Translations under genes and position numbers: made by a program | Source: UJ101 sp047975265 | GTDB lineage: Bacteria; Bacteroidota; Bacteroidia; Flavobacteriales; UJ101 | Assembly: GCA_047975265.1 (NCBI GenBank) | Contig: JBKEDE010000072.1 | Span: 1-39,246, forward strand | Reading direction: 5' to 3' | Length of the DNA: 39,246 nucleotides | The notes under the pieces: model-generated | What the model saw: only the letters and a program-made list of their open reading frames with translations | The model's database searches: none | What the model was told of the DNA's origin: nothing | Part shown: in pieces, positions 16,128 to 23,840 of the stretch | Layout of the letters: each line of letters starts with the position of its first letter | Numbering within the stretch: position 1 is the stretch's first letter

Positions 16128-17414
16128 CTAAAGATTAAATGCTTTCTCCTGAGGATATACAGCCGTATCACCCAAAATTTCTTCAATTCGCAACAGTTGA
16201 TTGTACTTAGCCATACGGTCTGAACGGGAAGCTGAACCGGTTTTAATTTGACCTGTATTTAAAGCTACTGCCAAATCAGCAATGGTATTATCTTCTGTTT
16301 CTCCCGAACGATGTGACATAACCGTTGTATAACCTGCTTTCTGTGCCATTTGAACAGCTGTAATAGTCTCAGATAGTGTTCCTATTTGGTTTACTTTGAT
16401 TAAAATGGAATTAGCCGTTCCTGTTTCAATTCCTTTAGCTAAAATAGTCGGATTCGTTACAAACAAATCATCTCCAACCAACTGTACTTTATGCCCTATT
16501 TTATCGGTTAGTTTTTTAAATCCCTCCCAATCATTCTCATCCATTCCGTCTTCAATTGAAATAATAGGATATTTCTCTACCAGTTCTACCAAATATTCTA
16601 TCTGCTCTTCGCGAGTACGAATGAGAGCTTCTTCTCCTTCAAACTTTGTATAATCGTATTTTCCATTTACATAAAACTCAGAGGCAGCACAATCCAGAGC
16701 AATCATGATTTCATAACCCGGCTTATAACCTGCATTTTCAATCGCTTTTATCACAGTATCTAAAGCATCCTCCGTTCCTTCAAAGGTTGGAGCAAAGCCT
16801 CCCTCATCACCTACGGCTGTTGATAAGCCACGATCGTGTAATACCTTCTTTAGATGATGAAAAACCTCTGTTCCCATACGGATAGCATCAGAAAATGAAG
16901 CCGCTCTAACCGGCATAACCATAAATTCTTGAAAGGCAATCGGGGCATCGGAATGAGAACCTCCATTGACGATATTCATCATCGGAACGGGCAATGTATT
17001 TGCAGAGACACCACCTACATAACGATACAATGGTAACCCCAAGGTGTTGGCTGCCGCTTTGGCTGTTGCAAGAGAAACACCCAATAAAGCATTCGCTCCT
17101 AATCTTCCTTTGTTCGCTGTCCCATCTAATTCAATCATCATTTTATCAATCAAATTTTGTTCAAAAACAGATATACCTATTAACTCGGGAGCAATGATGT
17201 CATTCACGTTTTCAACTGCTTGCAAAACCCCTTTCCCCATATAACGGTCTCCTCCGTCACGAAGTTCGACCGCTTCGTGTTCGCCTGTGGAAGCTCCTGA
17301 GGGTACTGCAGCTCTGCCCATAACCATTTCTTCTGTGATAACATCCACTTCAACGGTAGGATTTCCTCTTGAATCTAATATTTGCCTTGCATGAATTGCA
17401 GCGATAGTACTCAT
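16128..17414 (-). CDS. eno: Enolase (phosphopyruvate hydratase)
   Basis: This 428-aa cytoplasmic glycolytic enzyme interconverts 2-phosphoglycerate and phosphoenolpyruvate using Mg2+. The N-terminal signature IHARQILDSRGNPTVEVDV and the loop VPSGASTGEHEAVELRDGG are present. The catalytic blocks GDEGGFAP, SIEDGMDENDW, QLVGDDLFVTN, LIKVNQIGT and MSHRSGETED include the metal-binding Asp/Glu and the catalytic Lys and His. Length is standard. It is convergent with the antiporter gene (43 nt apart). A 459-bp gap separates it from the next gene upstream, so it has its own promoter. The only -7-like element seen is a weak TATCTTTA on the minus strand at 17475-17468. Confidence 0.98.
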   Translation of the reverse strand: MSTIAAIHARQILDSRGNPTVEVDVITEEMVMGRAAVPSGASTGEHEAVELRDGGDRYMGKGVLQAVENVNDIIAPELIGISVFEQNLIDKMMIELDGTANKGRLGANALLGVSLATAKAAANTLGLPLYRYVGGVSANTLPVPMMNIVNGGSHSDAPIAFQEFMVMPVRAASFSDAIRMGTEVFHHLKKVLHDRGLSTAVGDEGGFAPTFEGTEDALDTVIKAIENAGYKPGYEIMIALDCAASEFYVNGKYDYTKFEGEEALIRTREEQIEYLVELVEKYPIISIEDGMDENDWEGFKKLTDKIGHKVQLVGDDLFVTNPTILAKGIETGTANSILIKVNQIGTLSETITAVQMAQKAGYTTVMSHRSGETEDNTIADLAVALNTGQIKTGSASRSDRMAKYNQLLRIEEILGDTAVYPQEKAFNL

Positions 17415-17640
17415 TTTAATCAGTTTTTAGTTGTTTATTTAAGAATGGAACGTTTTATTTTCTCCCGTAAAGATATAAAAAAAGGATTAGAATCAGTTCT
17501 TACTTCTTACTATTTTAAATGATTTACATCGATTATAAACGGAAAGAAATGGGGTTTTTAAGTATTTTTTATACGAAGTCTTTCGTTTTTAAATGATAAT
17601 GCAAGTTGGCGTTAGTTGAAATACAAGGAACGATTTACTA

Positions 17641-17680
17641 AAAAGCTCTTTACCTATTAAGGAAAAGGTAGGGAGCTTTT
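17641..17680 (+). repeat. Inverted repeat, 15-bp hairpin
   Basis: Arms AAAAGCTCTTTACCT and AGGTAGGGAGCTTTT enclose a 10-nt loop. On the plus strand the TT/GG positions form G-U pairs, while on the minus strand they are A-C mismatches, so the structure favours a plus-strand transcript. No plus-strand gene lies next to it. Confidence 0.6.
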
Positions 17681-17726
17681 ATTGAAAACGTAAGGAGCTT
17701 TTTAAAAAGTAATTAAACAGGATGGT

Positions 17727-17776
17727 TATACACGCAATTTATTTTTAACGATATTCTCTGCGGTATAGCGTGTATA
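17727..17776. repeat. 9-bp perfect inverted repeat with 32-nt spacer
   Basis: TATACACGC at 17727-17735 and GCGTGTATA at 17768-17776 are exact reverse complements. They could be the stem of an RNA hairpin, a protein-binding site or the remnant ends of a small element. No transposase or target duplication is visible. Confidence 0.5.
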
Positions 17777-17813
17777 TATTTTATAAGAAAAATCAAACCG
17801 TGTACTCTTATCC

Positions 17814-17852
17814 TATAAAAAACCGTCCCAATCATATTTTTGGAACGGTCTT
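17814..17852 (-). terminator. Terminator of the DUF2157-DUF4401-GDYXXLXY operon
   Basis: On the minus strand AAGACCGTTCC (17852-17842) pairs with GGGACGGTTTT around a 12-nt loop, with G-U wobbles, and runs into a T-rich tail. It lies about 22 nt after the stop of the GDYXXLXY gene. Confidence 0.75.
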
Positions 17853-17873
17853 GTAATTAAATTTCTTTTATTT

Positions 17874-18362
17874 TTATTCTATATTTTTCAGTTGTTCGTT
17901 ATAAAGCCCGACTAACAAGCTGTTTCCTTTCTCGTCTATTCTAATGCCCCCGTATTTTGCCTTTTCATACTTTTCTGCTTGTCCTTCTTGAAAGAAGAAA
18001 GATTCTGCTCCGATGTTGATATTCCACTTGTCTGATGAAGTGTATTTTATAAGGTGTTCACCCTTGTTCAAAGGGGTTAAATCTTTTTGAAGTCTCACCT
18101 TGTTTGCTATGCCGTTACTGTCAAGCCGCACAACACAGTATCCTCGTTTGGGAAAGTCTTCATAGTTGAGGTCTTCTGAGATTTTGTACCGTAAAGCCAT
18201 ATAATCCCCCTGCATTAGAGAACGAGGATCAGCAGGGGCAAGTTCCAGTAAGGCTAATTGTCCGTATTTTAACAGTTCCTCCTTCTTCACGATTGAATGA
18301 TTGAAATACACCAACAAAAGAATAAGGTTTAAAAGTATGATAATCCATTTATACTTTTTCAT
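17874..18362 (-). CDS. GDYXXLXY domain protein
   Basis: This 162-aa protein has one N-terminal membrane span (IIILLNLILLLVYF, residues 6-20) and a soluble, probably extracytoplasmic domain. The diagnostic motif GDYMALRY is at about residues 49-56, preceded by PRSLMQ. A second conserved-looking block (YGGIRIDEKGNSLLVGLY) is near the C-terminus. The family is known from sequence and typically travels with DUF2157 and DUF4401 membrane proteins, exactly as here. Its start overlaps the DUF4401 gene end by 4 nt (translational coupling). Biochemical function is not established to my knowledge. Last gene of the operon. Confidence 0.88.
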   Translation of the reverse strand: MKKYKWIIILLNLILLLVYFNHSIVKKEELLKYGQLALLELAPADPRSLMQGDYMALRYKISEDLNYEDFPKRGYCVVRLDSNGIANKVRLQKDLTPLNKGEHLIKYTSSDKWNINIGAESFFFQEGQAEKYEKAKYGGIRIDEKGNSLLVGLYNEQLKNIE

Positions 18363-19417
18363 TTGATGTCAGTTTTTTTATACATAAACAAATACAGACC
18401 GATAAAGAGAACACCTGATGAAAACAGGAGTATAGATTTGGTCAGTAAAGTGAAACTAAGGTCGTAGTAATATTGAGAAATAAAGTAGATCAATGCCATA
18501 ATACCTATTATCAAGCCTGTTTTGTAGTCTACCAAAAAACTTAACAGAACAATGAGTATCGCCCCTGAAATGGCGGGATATAGCACTGTGGGCAACAACA
18601 GAAGAACACTAAAAATGTAAATACCTGCTTTGTGTAACGTTTTGGTAATATTCATCACCTTAAAAAGATAAGGCAACAAATAAATTATTGCTAAAATCAG
18701 GACAATAGAAGGTAGCCAAACATAGTCCGGCAACACAGGTAGAATCCCTTTTTCGCCAAGGATTATCAAACCTGAAATAAAAGAGAAAACAATCCCTATC
18801 CGCATAGGGTTGTACAATTTAGACAGGGCTTTGCTTGTCGTAACTATCTTCGCTTCTTTCAAGAACAAATACATTACCATTAGAGTAAGTACAGAGACGT
18901 AAATATGGATAAGGTTATAGCTATCGATTAAGATAAATAAAATGCTTCCGTTTACAATCAAAACAGAGATAAAGGAAAGAATGTAGTTTTGAACAATGCT
19001 TAACGATAAAAGAGCAATCAGCATAAAAACAGCACTAATTGTATTGTCGGATATTTGTAATTGATTTAAACCAAGCCCTAAAAGTATGAAACCAACGATA
19101 AAAAATGAAACACTTACGGTGTCAATTATTATTTTATCATACTTTTTATTTGCCCAGATGGCTCCTGCCATACAAAGCACTCCGAAAATCAACAAACCCC
19201 AATCTGAATCGTATAAGCCTGAAATAAAAAGAAAGCCTAAAAAGGCGAGACTTGCCAATATCCCACCGAAAACAGACAGTACTTTTATGGCTAATGTCTG
19301 ATGGTCATTGTCCTTTTGATAAGCTGTAACAATAGCATCTTCGTCAAACTGAAGTTCCTTACCTTCTATGGCTTGAAAGTAATCCAACAGCTCCTTTATG
19401 TTTTCTTTATTTCTCAT
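18359..19417 (-). CDS. DUF4401 domain membrane protein
   Basis: This 352-aa integral membrane protein has about ten hydrophobic spans after a roughly 45-residue soluble N-terminus (ending QTLAIKVLSVFGG). Positively charged loops such as KEAKIVTTSKALSKLYN are visible. Size, topology and place between DUF2157 and GDYXXLXY genes identify it as DUF4401. It overlaps both neighbours: 4 nt with the downstream gene and 11 nt with the upstream one. All three products probably form one membrane complex. Substrate and role are unknown. Confidence 0.85.
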   Translation of the reverse strand: MRNKENIKELLDYFQAIEGKELQFDEDAIVTAYQKDNDHQTLAIKVLSVFGGILASLAFLGFLFISGLYDSDWGLLIFGVLCMAGAIWANKKYDKIIIDTVSVSFFIVGFILLGLGLNQLQISDNTISAVFMLIALLSLSIVQNYILSFISVLIVNGSILFILIDSYNLIHIYVSVLTLMVMYLFLKEAKIVTTSKALSKLYNPMRIGIVFSFISGLIILGEKGILPVLPDYVWLPSIVLILAIIYLLPYLFKVMNITKTLHKAGIYIFSVLLLLPTVLYPAISGAILIVLLSFLVDYKTGLIIGIMALIYFISQYYYDLSFTLLTKSILLFSSGVLFIGLYLFMYKKTDIK

Positions 19418-20363
19418 TTGTCCATTTCTTTTGAATGTTAATCAGACTTCTAATAACCAGCGTAACACTAACGATGATAAACAGACCGACCAACAGGTAC
19501 GTGATCTCTCCATCCAATATTTTTATTAATAAAGCTGAGGTAATAATGATAAGGCTAAACGAAATAACCGATAGATAAAACCCACTTTTTGCCCTTAGTC
19601 CGTACCAGATGCCTAATGCAAAAACGACAGAAGTGATTAAAATCAATATAGAAAAAACAACCTCATACTTGTCAAAAATTCCTATGACAATCCCGATAGT
19701 TGCACAACACACAGAAGTGAGAGTCACGATATTCAGAAACCAATTGGGAATAATAAGCGTTTTCTCACGTTTAGAAATTAAAAAAAAGGTAAAAAAAGCT
19801 ACTGTATTAATAATGAAAAGTAAGGTAAAAATAAAAACCTCCGACCAGTCCTTGGCAACTTGCTGTGAATATAGCACAAAAGTAGTGTTGATTAAAACAA
19901 GATAAAGCAACCATAAAGGAGCGAAATCTGAAACAATAACCCATAATGTTACAAAAACAGTCCAAGCCAAGAAAAAATCATAGGCATTAGCCCCCGTCTG
20001 ATAAATTTGTCCGAACACGGCAAATAAAACACCTACTAATACTGTCGAACCCGTTAAAATAATACGTCTGATATTAACATTAATCTTGGGAAGGAACACA
20101 AGGACTGTTGTTGTAATAACAAGTCCCTCCACCAAGCCAATTTTAACAAATTTATGTAGATCTGCCCAGTTGTAAGCAAAAAAGAAAACAATCCCCGATA
20201 CCGTAAAACCAACCCCAAGGGCAATAAAAAACAGCTGAAGAAACTTTTGCCACGCTTTTCCATCGTTATAGACGTTTTCCTTCAATGCCCTATCAGCTCC
20301 CTGCTCTTTCAAGTTACTGTATCGGCTAATGATGTGAATGTCTTCTCTTTGGATATTTTTCAT
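19407..20363 (-). CDS. DUF2157 domain membrane protein
   Basis: This is a 318-aa integral membrane protein. A soluble N-terminal region of about 40 residues (REDIHIISRYSNL, then NDGKAWQKFLQLFFIALG) leads into the first span, typical of DUF2157. Eight or more hydrophobic spans follow, including GSTVLVGVLFAVFGQIYQTG, a conserved-type segment in the family. It is the first gene of a three-gene operon, overlapping DUF4401 by 11 nt. It starts 90 nt downstream of rplQ. I see no canonical promoter or terminator in that 90-nt gap, so read-through from the ribosomal cluster is possible. Function unknown. Confidence 0.87.
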   Translation of the reverse strand: MKNIQREDIHIISRYSNLKEQGADRALKENVYNDGKAWQKFLQLFFIALGVGFTVSGIVFFFAYNWADLHKFVKIGLVEGLVITTTVLVFLPKINVNIRRIILTGSTVLVGVLFAVFGQIYQTGANAYDFFLAWTVFVTLWVIVSDFAPLWLLYLVLINTTFVLYSQQVAKDWSEVFIFTLLFIINTVAFFTFFLISKREKTLIIPNWFLNIVTLTSVCCATIGIVIGIFDKYEVVFSILILITSVVFALGIWYGLRAKSGFYLSVISFSLIIITSALLIKILDGEITYLLVGLFIIVSVTLVIRSLINIQKKWTNEK

Positions 20364-20453
20364 TCGAAGCAGTTCCTTAAAATTACAACCAATTTGAATA
20401 TTTATTATTGATTATCCGTTCGTTATGATTTTAAGAGCAATGCCGATTTATTT

Positions 20454-20954
20454 TTATTCCTCGGAAGATTCTTCTGCTTTTGATTGTTTTGCTTCCTTTG
20501 TTGTTTCGGTAGCAGGAGTTTCTTCTGCTTTAGTTATTTTCTTTCCTCCTCTACGTCTTGTTTTCTTCTTGGTAGCCTTTTCTGTATTGTAAATTTCGTT
20601 GAAATCTACCAATTCAATTATTGCTGTTTCAGCGGCATCACCCAAACGAAAACCTGTTTTAATAATACGTGTGTATCCTCCCGGACGATCGGTTACTTTT
20701 TGAGAAATCGTTCCGAATAATTCTGTAACTGCTTCTTTGCTTTGCAGTTGTGCAAATACTAACCTTCGAGAGTGCGTTGTATCATTTTTTGATTTGGTAA
20801 TGATGGGTTCTACATATTTCCGTAAGGCTTTTGCTTTTGCCAAAGTAGTGTTGATACGTTTATGCTCGATTAAAGAAACCGCCATATTGGCTAACATGGA
20901 TTTTCTGTGAGAGGCTGTTCTACTTAAATGATTTATTTTTTTACCGTGTCTCAT
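20454..20954 (-). CDS. rplQ: 50S ribosomal protein L17
   Basis: This is a 166-aa protein. The first 115 or so residues are the conserved L17 fold (MRHGKKINHLSRTASHRKSM, then GGYTRIIKTGFRLGDAAETA), which binds 23S rRNA near the polypeptide exit tunnel. The last 45 residues are a low-complexity Lys/Glu/Thr-rich tail, an extension common in Bacteroidota and absent from E. coli L17. It ends the 31-gene cluster, 31 nt after rpoA. No hairpin terminator is visible after it. Confidence 0.97.
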   Translation of the reverse strand: MRHGKKINHLSRTASHRKSMLANMAVSLIEHKRINTTLAKAKALRKYVEPIITKSKNDTTHSRRLVFAQLQSKEAVTELFGTISQKVTDRPGGYTRIIKTGFRLGDAAETAIIELVDFNEIYNTEKATKKKTRRRGGKKITKAEETPATETTKEAKQSKAEESSEE

Positions 20955-20985
20955 TATGATAGGTATTAAATAGTCTTATTAATAT

Positions 20986-21978
20986 TTATTCGTCTAACTT
21001 ATACTTACTTAAATCCATTCCGAATGTTAATTGCTTTTGAGCAACTAATTCTTCCAATTCGGTTAATGATTTTTTACCAAAATTACGGAACTTCATTAAG
21101 TCGTTCTTATTATAGGTTACTAGTTCGCCAAGTGTATCCACTTCGGCTGCTTTTAAACAGTTCAAGGCTCTTACAGATAAATCCATATCTACCAAACGTG
21201 TTTTCAACAATTGACGCATGTGTAGAATTTCTTCATCATACGTGTCGTTTATGGCTGTTTCTTCCGCTTCCAGTGTAATTCTCTCATCTGAGAATAACAT
21301 AAAGTGGTGGATTAATATCTTAGCTGCTTCTGTTAAAGCGTCTTTTGGATGAATCGAACCGTCTGTTTCAATATCAAAAACTAACTTTTCATAATCTGTT
21401 TTTTGCTCCACACGATAGTTTTCAATCGCATATTTAACATTTTTGATAGGGGTGTAGATAGAGTCTATAGCAATCGTTCCAATAATAGAAGTATTTGCTT
21501 TTTTATTCTCTTCAGCAGAAACGTATCCTCTTCCTTTATCTATGGTAAAAGTAAAGTTTAGGTTTACGGATTTATCCATATTGCAGATTACGGACTCCGG
21601 ATTTAAAACCTGAAAGCCGGAGATAAATTTTCCCAAATCACCTGCAGTAAGTTGTTCTTGTTTTGAGATGGAAACCGATACCGTTTCACTATCCGTACTT
21701 TCAACTTGTTGTTTAAACCGTATTTTCTTTAAATTTAAAACGATTTCCGTAACATCTTCTACAATACCTTTGATTGTAGAAAATTCATGCTCAACACCTT
21801 CAATATTGATCGATGTAATTGCAAAACCTTCTAAAGATGAAAGTAATACCCGACGAAGAGCATTTCCAACCGTTAAGCCAAAACCGGGTTCTAAAGGTCT
21901 GAACTCAAACTGACCTTTAAACTCATTCGATTCGATTAATATAACTTTATCCGGCTTGATGAAATTAAGTATTGCCAT
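20986..21978 (-). CDS. rpoA: DNA-directed RNA polymerase alpha subunit
   Basis: This is a 330-aa protein. The N-terminal assembly domain (FEFRPLEPGFGLTVGNALRR, residues about 24-43) dimerises and nucleates core polymerase. The C-terminal domain (about residues 255-320) has the helix-hairpin-helix block LKAAEVDTLGELV, then FRNFGKKSLTELEELV, that contacts upstream DNA and activators. Length is standard. It lies between rpsD (18 nt) and rplQ (31 nt), the usual alpha-operon order. Confidence 0.98.
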   Translation of the reverse strand: MAILNFIKPDKVILIESNEFKGQFEFRPLEPGFGLTVGNALRRVLLSSLEGFAITSINIEGVEHEFSTIKGIVEDVTEIVLNLKKIRFKQQVESTDSETVSVSISKQEQLTAGDLGKFISGFQVLNPESVICNMDKSVNLNFTFTIDKGRGYVSAEENKKANTSIIGTIAIDSIYTPIKNVKYAIENYRVEQKTDYEKLVFDIETDGSIHPKDALTEAAKILIHHFMLFSDERITLEAEETAINDTYDEEILHMRQLLKTRLVDMDLSVRALNCLKAAEVDTLGELVTYNKNDLMKFRNFGKKSLTELEELVAQKQLTFGMDLSKYKLDE

Positions 21979-21996
21979 AATTTTAAAAGGGATTGA

Positions 21997-22602
21997 TTAC
22001 TTGGAATATAATTCGACGATTAATTGTTCTTTGATATTTTCAGGAATTTGAATTCTTTCAGGAACAGAATTAAAAACTCCTTCCTTTTTTTCATCATTCC
22101 ATGTTAGCCATTCATAAACATCTTGGCGGTTTGCCAATGAGTCCTCAATTGCTGCGAGTGATTTTGACTTTTCTCTAACTCCCACAACATCACCGGCTTT
22201 TAATTGATAAGAAGGAATATTCGCTACCGATCCATTTACCGTAATGTGTTTATGAGAAACCAATTGTCTTGCTCCTTGACGTGTAGGGGCAATTCCTAAA
22301 CGGAAAACAGTATTGTCCAAACGAGATTCACACAATTGTAATAAAACCTCACCGGTAATACCTTTAGAACGCGATGCTTTTTCAAATAAATTAGAAAACT
22401 GACGCTCTAAAATACCGTACATGTACTTTGCTTTTTGTTTTTCAGCTAACTGAATAGCATATTCCGACTGTTTTCCTCTTCTTTTATTCGGACCGTGTTG
22501 TCCGGGAGGATATTTTCTTCTTTCGAAGTTTTTATCTTCTCCGAAAATCGTCTGTCCGAATTTTCGGGAAATTTTGGTCTTAGGACCTCTGTATCTTGCC
22601 AT
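21997..22602 (-). CDS. rpsD: 30S ribosomal protein S4
   Basis: This 201-aa primary 16S rRNA-binding protein has the N-terminal KISRKFGQ and RRKYPPGQHG segments and the S4 RNA-binding domain SRLDNTVFRLGIAPTRQGARQ at about residues 95-115. It lacks the N-terminal zinc-binding Cys cluster found in some S4 proteins. In E. coli S4 represses the alpha operon by binding its mRNA. Here rpsD is preceded by an unusually long 85-nt gap with an inverted repeat, which could serve the same end (inference). Confidence 0.98.
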   Translation of the reverse strand: MARYRGPKTKISRKFGQTIFGEDKNFERRKYPPGQHGPNKRRGKQSEYAIQLAEKQKAKYMYGILERQFSNLFEKASRSKGITGEVLLQLCESRLDNTVFRLGIAPTRQGARQLVSHKHITVNGSVANIPSYQLKAGDVVGVREKSKSLAAIEDSLANRQDVYEWLTWNDEKKEGVFNSVPERIQIPENIKEQLIVELYSK

Positions 22603-22622
22603 TTTTTTAAAAATTATAAAGA

Positions 22623-22667
22623 TTCAAACTATGAATTAAGGCTTAATCCTTCGATAGTTGTTTTGAA
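22623..22667 (-). promoter_or_regulatory. Inverted repeat in the leader of rpsD
   Basis: On the minus strand AACTAT (22659-22654) pairs with ATAGTT (22632-22627), extended by TTCA/TGAA. An inner near-palindrome ATTAAGCCTTAAT (22647-22635) lies in the loop. The structure lies 21 nt before the S4 start codon in one of the largest gaps of the cluster. Possible S4 autoregulatory element; unproven. Confidence 0.45.
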
Positions 22668-22687
22668 CCTTTTGTTAAAAAATTTAA

Positions 22688-23071
22688 TTAAACTCTTCTT
22701 CTTTTAGGAGGACGACATCCGTTATGTGGTATTGGTGTAACATCAATAATTTCTGATACTTCAATTCCGTTATTATGTAAAGTTCGGATCGCAGACTCCC
22801 GTCCTTGTCCCGGTCCTTTAACATACACTTTAACTCTTCGTAACCCTGCTTCGAATGCTACTTTTGCACAATCTTCAGCAGAAACCTGACCTGCGTAAGG
22901 TGTGTTTTTCTTAGATCCTCTAAAGCCTTGCTTGCCGGCAGATGACCATGCAATTACTTCTCCATTCTTGTTCGTTAAAGAAATGATGATGTTGTTAAAA
23001 GAAGCTTGAATATGTGCTTCTCCAACAGCTTCTACTTTAACCTTTCTTTTTTTTGCGGTTGATTTTGCCAT
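22688..23071 (-). CDS. rpsK: 30S ribosomal protein S11
   Basis: This is a 127-aa protein. S11 blocks seen are GEAHIQASFNNIIISLT, GEVIAWSSAGKQGFRGSKK, TPYAGQVSAEDCAK and the C-terminal IDVTPIPHNGCRPPKRRRV. It lines the mRNA exit channel on the 30S platform near the 3' end of 16S rRNA and S18/S21. It follows rpsM by 11 nt. Length is normal and all conserved blocks are present. Confidence 0.98.
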   Translation of the reverse strand: MAKSTAKKRKVKVEAVGEAHIQASFNNIIISLTNKNGEVIAWSSAGKQGFRGSKKNTPYAGQVSAEDCAKVAFEAGLRRVKVYVKGPGQGRESAIRTLHNNGIEVSEIIDVTPIPHNGCRPPKRRRV

Positions 23072-23082
23072 AATGTTATTTA

Positions 23083-23460
23083 CTATTTAGTGGCTTTTTT
23101 CTTATTAGCAACTGTTTTCTTTTTACCTTTTCTCGTACGTGAATTGTTTTTCGTTCTTTGTCCTCTTAAAGGCAATCCCAGCCTGTGGCGAATACCCCTT
23201 TGACAACCAATGTCCATCAAACGTTTAATATTTAATTGAACTTCGGAACGTTTTTCTCCTTCAACTTTCCATTCTTCAGAGATAACGGTACGGATTTTAT
23301 TGATCTCGTCGTCATTCCAATCTTGTACTTTTGTGTCTTCACTAACACCTGCTTTTGCTAAAATTTGTGAAGCTGCACTTTTTCCGATACCGAAAATATA
23401 GGTTAAACCAATAACGCCTCTTTTATTTTTCGGTAAATCAACTCCTGCGATTCTTGCCAT
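23083..23460 (-). CDS. rpsM: 30S ribosomal protein S13
   Basis: This is a 125-aa protein starting MARIAGVDLPKNKRGVIGLT. The helix-two-turn-helix part (YIFGIGKSAASQIL) and the motif RGIRHRLGLPLRGQRTKNNS are typical. The basic tail (TRKGKKKTVANKKKATK) reaches toward the P-site tRNA. It sits in the 30S head and contacts L5 across the subunit bridge. It lies 18 nt after rpmJ. Confidence 0.98.
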   Translation of the reverse strand: MARIAGVDLPKNKRGVIGLTYIFGIGKSAASQILAKAGVSEDTKVQDWNDDEINKIRTVISEEWKVEGEKRSEVQLNIKRLMDIGCQRGIRHRLGLPLRGQRTKNNSRTRKGKKKTVANKKKATK

Positions 23461-23478
23461 AATATTCTAACTATTATT

Positions 23479-23595
23479 TTACCCTTGTCTTTGTTTAAAC
23501 TTAGGATTTTTTTTGTTAATCACATAAAGACGTCCTTTTCTACGAACGATTTTACATTCTGAACTTCTTTTCTTTAATGATGCTCTTACTTTCAT
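23479..23595 (-). CDS. rpmJ: 50S ribosomal protein L36 (zinc-free type)
   Basis: This is a 38-aa gene, read by hand: MKVRASLKKRSSECKIVRRKG and a continuation ending KQRQG, with a TAA stop at 23481-23479. It lies between infA (25 nt) and rpsM (18 nt), its normal place. Only one cysteine remains of the usual Cys-Cys-Cys-His zinc site, so this is the C-minus form, which does not need zinc and is usual in Bacteroidota. L36 is a small 23S rRNA-binding protein of the large subunit. Confidence 0.96.
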   Translation of the reverse strand: MKVRASLKKRSSECKIVRRKGRLYVINKKNPKFKQRQG

Positions 23596-23620
23596 CTTTA
23601 TTCTAACTTTAAATTTAGAT

Positions 23621-23836
23621 TTAATATCTAAATGTTATTCTTGCTTTGGTTAAATCATACGGTGACATTTCTAATTTTACTTTGTCTCCCGGTAACAATT
23701 TAATATAATGCATTCTCATTTTTCCTGAAATATGAGCTGTTACAATATGCCCATTTTCAAGTTCTACACGAAACATTGCATTTGACAACGCTTCTATAAT
23801 TGTTCCATCTTGTTGTATCGCAGCCTGTTTAGCCAT
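23621..23836 (-). CDS. infA: Translation initiation factor IF-1
   Basis: This is a 71-aa single OB-fold (S1-like) protein: MAKQAAIQQDGTIIEALSNA, then FRVELENGHIVTAHISGKMR and MRMHYIKLLPGDKVKLEMSPYD. It binds the 30S A site and assists start-codon selection with IF2 and IF3. It starts 4 nt after the secY stop, the arrangement common in Gram-negative spc operons. All conserved blocks are present. Confidence 0.97.
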   Translation of the reverse strand: MAKQAAIQQDGTIIEALSNAMFRVELENGHIVTAHISGKMRMHYIKLLPGDKVKLEMSPYDLTKARITFRY

Positions 23837-23840
23837 TCAA

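Larger units (their letters stand above)
17415..17873. other. 459-bp intergenic region with inverted repeats and a terminator
   Basis: No gene is supported on either strand. The left part should hold the enolase promoter. At 17641-17680 a hairpin pairs 15 bases if transcribed on the plus strand (with two G-U pairs), and GGAGCTTTT recurs at 17693-17701 next to the palindrome CTTTTTAAAAAG. At 17727-17735 and 17768-17776 lie perfect 9-bp arms (TATACACGC / GCGTGTATA). The right end holds the terminator listed separately. Confidence 0.7.
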
